A stretch of DNA of 7,459 bases, from NCBI GenBank assembly GCA_024276455.1, contig JAJRXE010000457.1:1-7459 (forward strand), read 5' to 3'. The notes under the pieces were generated by a model. That model worked only from the letters and a program-made list of their open reading frames with translations, ran no database searches and had not been told where the DNA came from. Made by a program: the position numbers and the translations under genes. Positions 3,858 to 7,459 of the stretch are shown in pieces. How positions within the stretch are numbered: the stretch's first letter is position 1; each line of letters opens with the position of its first letter. This stretch comes from Calditrichota bacterium. Its GTDB lineage: Bacteria; Calditrichota; Calditrichia; RBG-13-44-9.

Positions 3858-5885
3858 ATGAGCCAGAAACAGAAAAACCGATCACGGACCTCCGGAACCA
3901 AACAAGCAAAACCGGCGGCCGCACCGCACCTCTCTCCCCGAAAACGCCGAATGTTCCGAATTTTCCTGATTGCCTTTCCATTCCTGTTGTTATTCCTCTT
4001 GGAAGGAACCCTGCGCGTTTTTCATTACGGCTACAGCAGCGACATCCTAATTCCCAATCCGGATTTACCCGGCTACTTAATGGTGAACCCGGATCTGGGA
4101 CGCCGCTATTTTCCCAGCGGAGAGGTGCATCCCCATTACTCGCAGGATTTTATTGCCGAGCAGAAACCGGCGGGCGGCATCCGCATCTTCGTGCTGGGCG
4201 GTTCCTCGGCGTTGGGCTATCCCTACTTTTTTAACGGCAGCTTTTCCACCATGCTCCGTATTCTCCTGGAGGAGACCTACCCGGACACTCCCATCGAGGT
4301 CATGAATCTGGCATTAAATGCCGTGAACAGTTACGCGGTTCTGGACATAGGCACTCGCCTCTGGAAATACCAACCGGATCTAATCCTGGTGTACAGTGGT
4401 CACAACGAATTTTACGGCGGACTGGGAGTCGGTTCCGTGGAAAAAATCGGCGGTTCTCGCCCCTTGGTAAAACTTTACCTCACCCTGAGCCGCTGGCGGA
4501 TCTTCCAATTGCTACAAAATGGTCTCCACTGGATCACCCGTACCCTTCACTCCACTCCGCCACCGGAAGGCACCCTGATGGAACGGGTGGTGAAACAGCA
4601 GGAAATCGGATACCGCAGTCCGATTTATCAGAAAGCGCACCGAATTTTCCGCCAGAATCTGGAGGAGTTGTTGCAGGAGGCTCAACGGCACGGAGTAAAA
4701 GTCATTCTGGGCACCCTGGTCAGCAACGTTCACGATTTACCGCCCTTCCGGGACAAATTCTCCACCACCGTTCCCCTGCCGGAGTGGAAAGAGAACCTTG
4801 CCCGGGGCAACACAGCGCTGCGGCAGGGCAACGATTCCACCGCCGCGGCGGCGTTTTCCCGGTGTCTGGCTCTGGATTCCTTACCGGCCACCCCGTACTA
4901 TTTGCTTGCCCAGGTGCAGGAGAAACAGAACAAACTTCAGGATGCCTATCGAAATTACTACCGGGCCAAAGATCATGATGCCCTGCGCTTTCGGGCCAGT
5001 GAAGACATAAACCAAATCATCGTGGGGTTGAGTAAAAAATATTCCCTTCCTTACGCCAAAGTGAAACTATTTTTCGAGCGCTATTCGCCGGGAAACCTTC
5101 CGGGCAACAATTTAATCCTGGAACATTTGCATCCCAATTTACGCGGTTATTTTCTGATGGCCCAGGCTTATTACAAAGCCATTCAGAAAACCAAAATATT
5201 TCGCCAACCACCGCACTGGCCCCCGCCGGACTCGGTTCTCTGGAAGGAGTTCGGAATTACCGACTTCGACCGTGAAATCGGTAAATTGCGCATACTGGTG
5301 CTAACCCACAGTTGGCCCTTTACTGCAAACCATTTTACCCGGCTGGAAGACCTGGGTTACCAGCCCCAAAATCTGGTACAAGAACTGGCCAAAGCCTACT
5401 GGGAAAACCGGATCACCTGGGAACAGGCTCACGTAAAACTGGCTGAATATTACACAGCGCAAAAGGAGTATTCCCGGGCAGAAGCGGAATACCGGGCGTT
5501 GATTGCTGCCACGCCTTACAATCCTTCTCCCTACCAACGCCTGGCCTATTTGTTGATCAAACAGCAGAAACTCAACTCCGCCAAATTGGTTCTTCTTAAA
5601 TTGGCAAAATTTTCATCGGACTTTTTCACCCACAAATGGTTAGGGGCTATTTTGTTAAACGAAGGCAAGGTGAAAGAGAGTATTTTCCATTTGCAAAAAG
5701 CGCGGGAACTTCATTCTGGAGATCCCCAGGTCCTGTACAACCTGACCGGTGCCTACATGCTGGCCAAAAAGTACCAGCAGGCGTACCGCACGGCTCTGGT
5801 GCTGAAGCAAATCAATCCCAATTTCCCGGGATTCGCCAGACTGTGGCAACATGTTCGCTCGAAATACTCCGGGGAGAAACCGTAA
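3858..5885 (+). CDS. Membrane-anchored SGNH/GDSL-type hydrolase with internal and C-terminal TPR repeats
   Basis: A 675-residue protein. A basic N-terminus (1-32) leads into one membrane span (about 33-49), an uncleaved anchor that would place the rest outside the inner membrane. The SGNH blocks are VLGGSSALG (112-120; nucleophile probably Ser116), NLALNAVNSYA (150-160), VYSGHNEFYG (178-187; Asn183) and LEHLHPNLRGYF (421-432; His425). The usual D-x-x-H of the last block is E-x-x-H here. Between the last two blocks, residues about 310-376 read as two TPR-like helix pairs. Further TPR-like repeats fill about 525-655 (for example AEYYTAQKEYSRAEAEYRAL). SGNH enzymes remove or move acyl groups, and TPRs bind proteins, so an envelope glycan or lipid acylesterase working in a complex is reasonable, but no substrate can be named. 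No Shine-Dalgarno precedes the ATG. The gene is probably co-transcribed with the transporter that begins one base after its stop. Confidence 0.85.
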   Translation: MSQKQKNRSRTSGTKQAKPAAAPHLSPRKRRMFRIFLIAFPFLLLFLLEGTLRVFHYGYSSDILIPNPDLPGYLMVNPDLGRRYFPSGEVHPHYSQDFIAEQKPAGGIRIFVLGGSSALGYPYFFNGSFSTMLRILLEETYPDTPIEVMNLALNAVNSYAVLDIGTRLWKYQPDLILVYSGHNEFYGGLGVGSVEKIGGSRPLVKLYLTLSRWRIFQLLQNGLHWITRTLHSTPPPEGTLMERVVKQQEIGYRSPIYQKAHRIFRQNLEELLQEAQRHGVKVILGTLVSNVHDLPPFRDKFSTTVPLPEWKENLARGNTALRQGNDSTAAAAFSRCLALDSLPATPYYLLAQVQEKQNKLQDAYRNYYRAKDHDALRFRASEDINQIIVGLSKKYSLPYAKVKLFFERYSPGNLPGNNLILEHLHPNLRGYFLMAQAYYKAIQKTKIFRQPPHWPPPDSVLWKEFGITDFDREIGKLRILVLTHSWPFTANHFTRLEDLGYQPQNLVQELAKAYWENRITWEQAHVKLAEYYTAQKEYSRAEAEYRALIAATPYNPSPYQRLAYLLIKQQKLNSAKLVLLKLAKFSSDFFTHKWLGAILLNEGKVKESIFHLQKARELHSGDPQVLYNLTGAYMLAKKYQQAYRTALVLKQINPNFPGFARLWQHVRSKYSGEKP

Positions 5886-5889
5886 CATG
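5871..5889 (+). promoter_or_regulatory. Ribosome binding site that decides the transporter start
   Basis: GGGGAG (5871-5876), inside the end of the SGNH-TPR gene, sits ten bases before ATG 5887-5889. The in-frame ATG at 5851 lacks such a site and would add a hydrophilic 12-residue extension in front of the first membrane helix. Confidence 0.6.
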
Positions 5890-6801
5890 CAGGTACTGGT
5901 TTTTCTATTTTTATGTCTGGTATGGGGCACCACCTGGTTAGCCATAAAAGTCACCCTGGAAGGGTTTCCGCCGTTCATTGGGGCGGCCATGCGTTTTATT
6001 GTCGCCGTGAGTCTGCTGTTGCTGTACGCTTACTTCCGACGCATTTCATTGCGGTTGAACCGTCAAACCTTCCGAATTATTTTCATCAGCGCATTTTTAA
6101 TGTACGTTTTCGATTACGGTCTGGTGTACTGGGGCGAACAGTACGTTAGTGCCGGAATCACCGCCATTTTTTTCGCCACGTTTCCTCTTTTCACCGGCAT
6201 CTGGAGCAACTTTCTTTTTCGGGAGGAACGTTTCCGCTGGAACCGCTTTCTGGGATTGGTGCTGGGACTCAGCGGAGTCGTCATCGTTTTCGTGGACCAA
6301 CTTTTCCGTACTCCGTTCCACGAGCAGGTGATTCTGGCTACCATTGCCATTACTCTGGGAGCCGCCGGTGGCGCCATGTCCATTATCATCGTCAAAAAAT
6401 ACCTGCCTCACGTCAATGCGGTTTCGCTGACTTTTCACCAGATGCTGCTGGGACTGTTCTTTCTGCTTCTCATCGGAATAGCGGTGGAAGATCTCCAGCG
6501 CATCCATCTGAACGAGCGGGTCATCTGGGCCATTCTCTACCTGGGGGCGGTGGGTTCTGCCCTGGCTTTTGCCCTCTACTACTGGCTGTTAAAAAAAGTG
6601 AGCGCCATTACCCTTTCGCTCATTATTTACATTACTCCCATTGTGGCGGTCATTGCGGATTACTTCTTTTTCGGCGAGGTGATCTATTTTCGCACCATGG
6701 TCGGTACGGCGGTTATTTTCGCCGGAATCACTCTCAACCAGTTCGATCTGCAAACCTGGCAGCGTTTACGAATACACTGGCGCCAGCAGCGGGAACGGTG
6801 A
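5887..6801 (+). CDS. EamA/DMT-superfamily inner-membrane transporter
   Basis: A 304-residue, very hydrophobic protein with about ten predicted membrane helices arranged as two EamA repeats, the normal length for the family. Hallmarks are WGTTWLAIKVTLEGFPPF near the start (13-30), FFATFPLFTGIWSNFLFREER closing the first half (95-115), and the second-half counterpart YITPIVAVIADYFFFGEVI (248-266), with the conserved helix Pro and Glu. A basic tail (RLRIHWRQQRER) ends it in the cytoplasm. DMT/EamA proteins export amino acids and other small metabolites or act in nucleotide-sugar or lipid-sugar movement; the substrate cannot be read from sequence. The start at 5887 is chosen for its GGGGAG site and because it lies one base after the SGNH-TPR stop, implying translational coupling. 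Starting at 5851 would give 316 residues. Confidence 0.88.
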   Translation: MQVLVFLFLCLVWGTTWLAIKVTLEGFPPFIGAAMRFIVAVSLLLLYAYFRRISLRLNRQTFRIIFISAFLMYVFDYGLVYWGEQYVSAGITAIFFATFPLFTGIWSNFLFREERFRWNRFLGLVLGLSGVVIVFVDQLFRTPFHEQVILATIAITLGAAGGAMSIIIVKKYLPHVNAVSLTFHQMLLGLFFLLLIGIAVEDLQRIHLNERVIWAILYLGAVGSALAFALYYWLLKKVSAITLSLIIYITPIVAVIADYFFFGEVIYFRTMVGTAVIFAGITLNQFDLQTWQRLRIHWRQQRER

Positions 6802-6809
6802 TTAAGAAA

Positions 6810-6823
6810 GGAATAAAAATTCC
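6810..6823 (+). terminator. Weak stem-loop after the transporter gene
   Basis: GGAAT (6810-6814) pairs with ATTCC (6819-6823) around AAAA, eight bases after the stop at 6801. The stem is only 5 bp and no T-run follows, so it is at best a weak terminator of the SGNH/transporter operon. Confidence 0.22.
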
Positions 6824-6836
6824 CCAATAAATTTCA

Positions 6837-6865
6837 TTGTTCCCATGGCGACATTTTGTTATATT
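6837..6865 (+). promoter_or_regulatory. Candidate promoter for fbaB
   Basis: TTGTTC (6837-6842, three of six -35 bases), a 17-base spacer and TATATT (6860-6865, five of six -10 bases). The predicted start near 6872 gives a leader of about 57 bases with GGAGG at 6915-6919. The weak -35 leaves room for an activator, but no operator was recognised. Confidence 0.42.
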
Positions 6866-6928
6866 TTTCGCACTATGATACCGCAATTAAACAATTTTAC
6901 AGCATAAATAAGATGGAGGAACAATCCA

Positions 6929-7459
6929 ATGAACGACCGCATTGTGGAACTGCTGGGAAATGAGGCTGATGATTTGTTGAATCATCAGTGCAAAACCATT
7001 CCCAAAGAAAAATTACATCTCCCCGGCCCCGATTTTGTCGATCGCATCATGGCGCCCTCAGACCGCAATATTAACGTAATGCGGAACATGGAGTGGATTT
7101 TTAACACCGGTCGATTGGCCGGGACCGGTTACCTGTCCATTTTACCGGTGGATCAGGGGATCGAGCATTCTGCCGGTGCTTCCTTCGCACCGAATCCGGA
7201 CTACTTCGATCCCGAAAATATCATTAAACTGGCTATCGAAGGCGGCTGCAACGCCGTGGCTTCCACCCTGGGCGTATTGGGATCGGTAGCACGCAAATAT
7301 GCCCACAAGATTCCCTTTCTGGTCAAGATTAACCACAACGAGCTGTTAACGTATCCCAACAAATACGACCAGATTCTTTTTGCCAATGTGGAACAGGCCT
7401 GCAACATCGGAGCGGCGGCGGTGGGCGCCACCATCTACTTCGGGTCGCCGGAATCGAAC
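6929..7459 (+). CDS. fbaB: Class I fructose-bisphosphate aldolase (FbaB/DhnA family), 3' end outside window
   Basis: The first 177 residues of an aldolase that reversibly cleaves fructose 1,6-bisphosphate into dihydroxyacetone phosphate and glyceraldehyde 3-phosphate. It closely follows the E. coli FbaB pattern as I know it: ELLGNEADDLLNHQCKTIP at the start, then NTGRLAGTGYLSILPVDQG with IEHSAGASF directly after it, YFDPENIIKLAIEGGCNAVAST, IPFLVKINHNE, and the closing AAVGATIYFGSPES. Family members run to about 350 residues, so roughly half is missing. That missing half includes the Schiff-base Lys, whose presence cannot be checked here. The start is firm: GGAGG at 6915-6919 lies nine bases upstream. 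The archaeal/FbaB type is Schiff-base dependent and metal independent, and in bacteria is often linked to gluconeogenic growth. It has its own likely promoter and is separate from the transporter upstream. Confidence 0.95.
   Translation, partial: MNDRIVELLGNEADDLLNHQCKTIPKEKLHLPGPDFVDRIMAPSDRNINVMRNMEWIFNTGRLAGTGYLSILPVDQGIEHSAGASFAPNPDYFDPENIIKLAIEGGCNAVASTLGVLGSVARKYAHKIPFLVKINHNELLTYPNKYDQILFANVEQACNIGAAAVGATIYFGSPESN

Noticed and set aside
3845..4234. 129-residue GTG-start frame overlapping the beginning of the SGNH-TPR gene
   Set aside because: It lies out of frame over a region encoding clear SGNH motifs and a membrane anchor, and its product shows no domain or membrane pattern. It is a shadow frame.
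6097..6507. 136-residue minus-strand frame antisense to the transporter
   Set aside because: The peptide is rich in His, Gln, Lys and Ser, as expected from reading a hydrophobic-protein gene backwards, and there is no start context or motif.

Overview
The window reads as a piece of a Gram-negative bacterial genome of roughly 50% GC, with a short stretch of foreign-looking DNA at its left end. The best-recognised genes are a GTP cyclohydrolase II (ribA), a class I fructose-bisphosphate aldolase of the FbaB type, an exported TlpA-like thioredoxin, an RDD-family membrane protein, a histidine phosphatase, a large membrane-anchored SGNH hydrolase with TPR repeats, and an EamA/DMT transporter. Most starts have an AGGAG-type ribosome binding site. 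The lineage cannot be fixed from sequence alone. The mix would suit a member of the FCB or Calditrichota-like groups, but that is a guess.

Layout. Positions 1 to about 344 are non-coding, about 37% GC and simple-sequence rich, unlike the rest, and may be an assembly chimera or a foreign insertion. A short hydrophobic reading frame (345-572) that lacks a start follows, probably the C-terminal end of a small membrane protein. After a 244-base gap with weak stem-loops and a good sigma70-like promoter comes the TlpA-like gene (817-1341, plus). It converges on the RDD gene (1377-1967, minus), with only 35 bases between the stop codons. ribA (2125-2769, minus) and the histidine phosphatase (3016-3645, minus) lie upstream of the RDD gene. 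Each is separated from the next by 150-250 bases, with candidate terminators, so they are probably separate transcripts.

The phosphatase and the SGNH-TPR gene (3858-5885, plus) diverge from a 212-base spacer. This spacer holds the most striking structure in the window: three perfect palindromes in a row (16, 18 and 22 bases), each able to form a hairpin with a TGAA or TTAA loop, and related to one another by paired (compensatory) base changes. The SGNH-TPR gene is followed after a single base by the EamA/DMT transporter (5887-6801), so the two look translationally coupled. After a promoter-bearing gap, fbaB starts at 6929 and runs off the right edge.

Functionally this is mostly housekeeping (riboflavin synthesis, glycolysis/gluconeogenesis, envelope thiol chemistry) plus an envelope-associated SGNH hydrolase/transporter pair of unknown substrate. 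I see no CRISPR array, integrase, transposase, defence system, tRNA or rRNA. The most interesting items are the triple hairpin array, the SGNH enzyme with a TPR-like insert inside its catalytic domain, and the histidine phosphatase in which the usual catalytic Glu is Asn.
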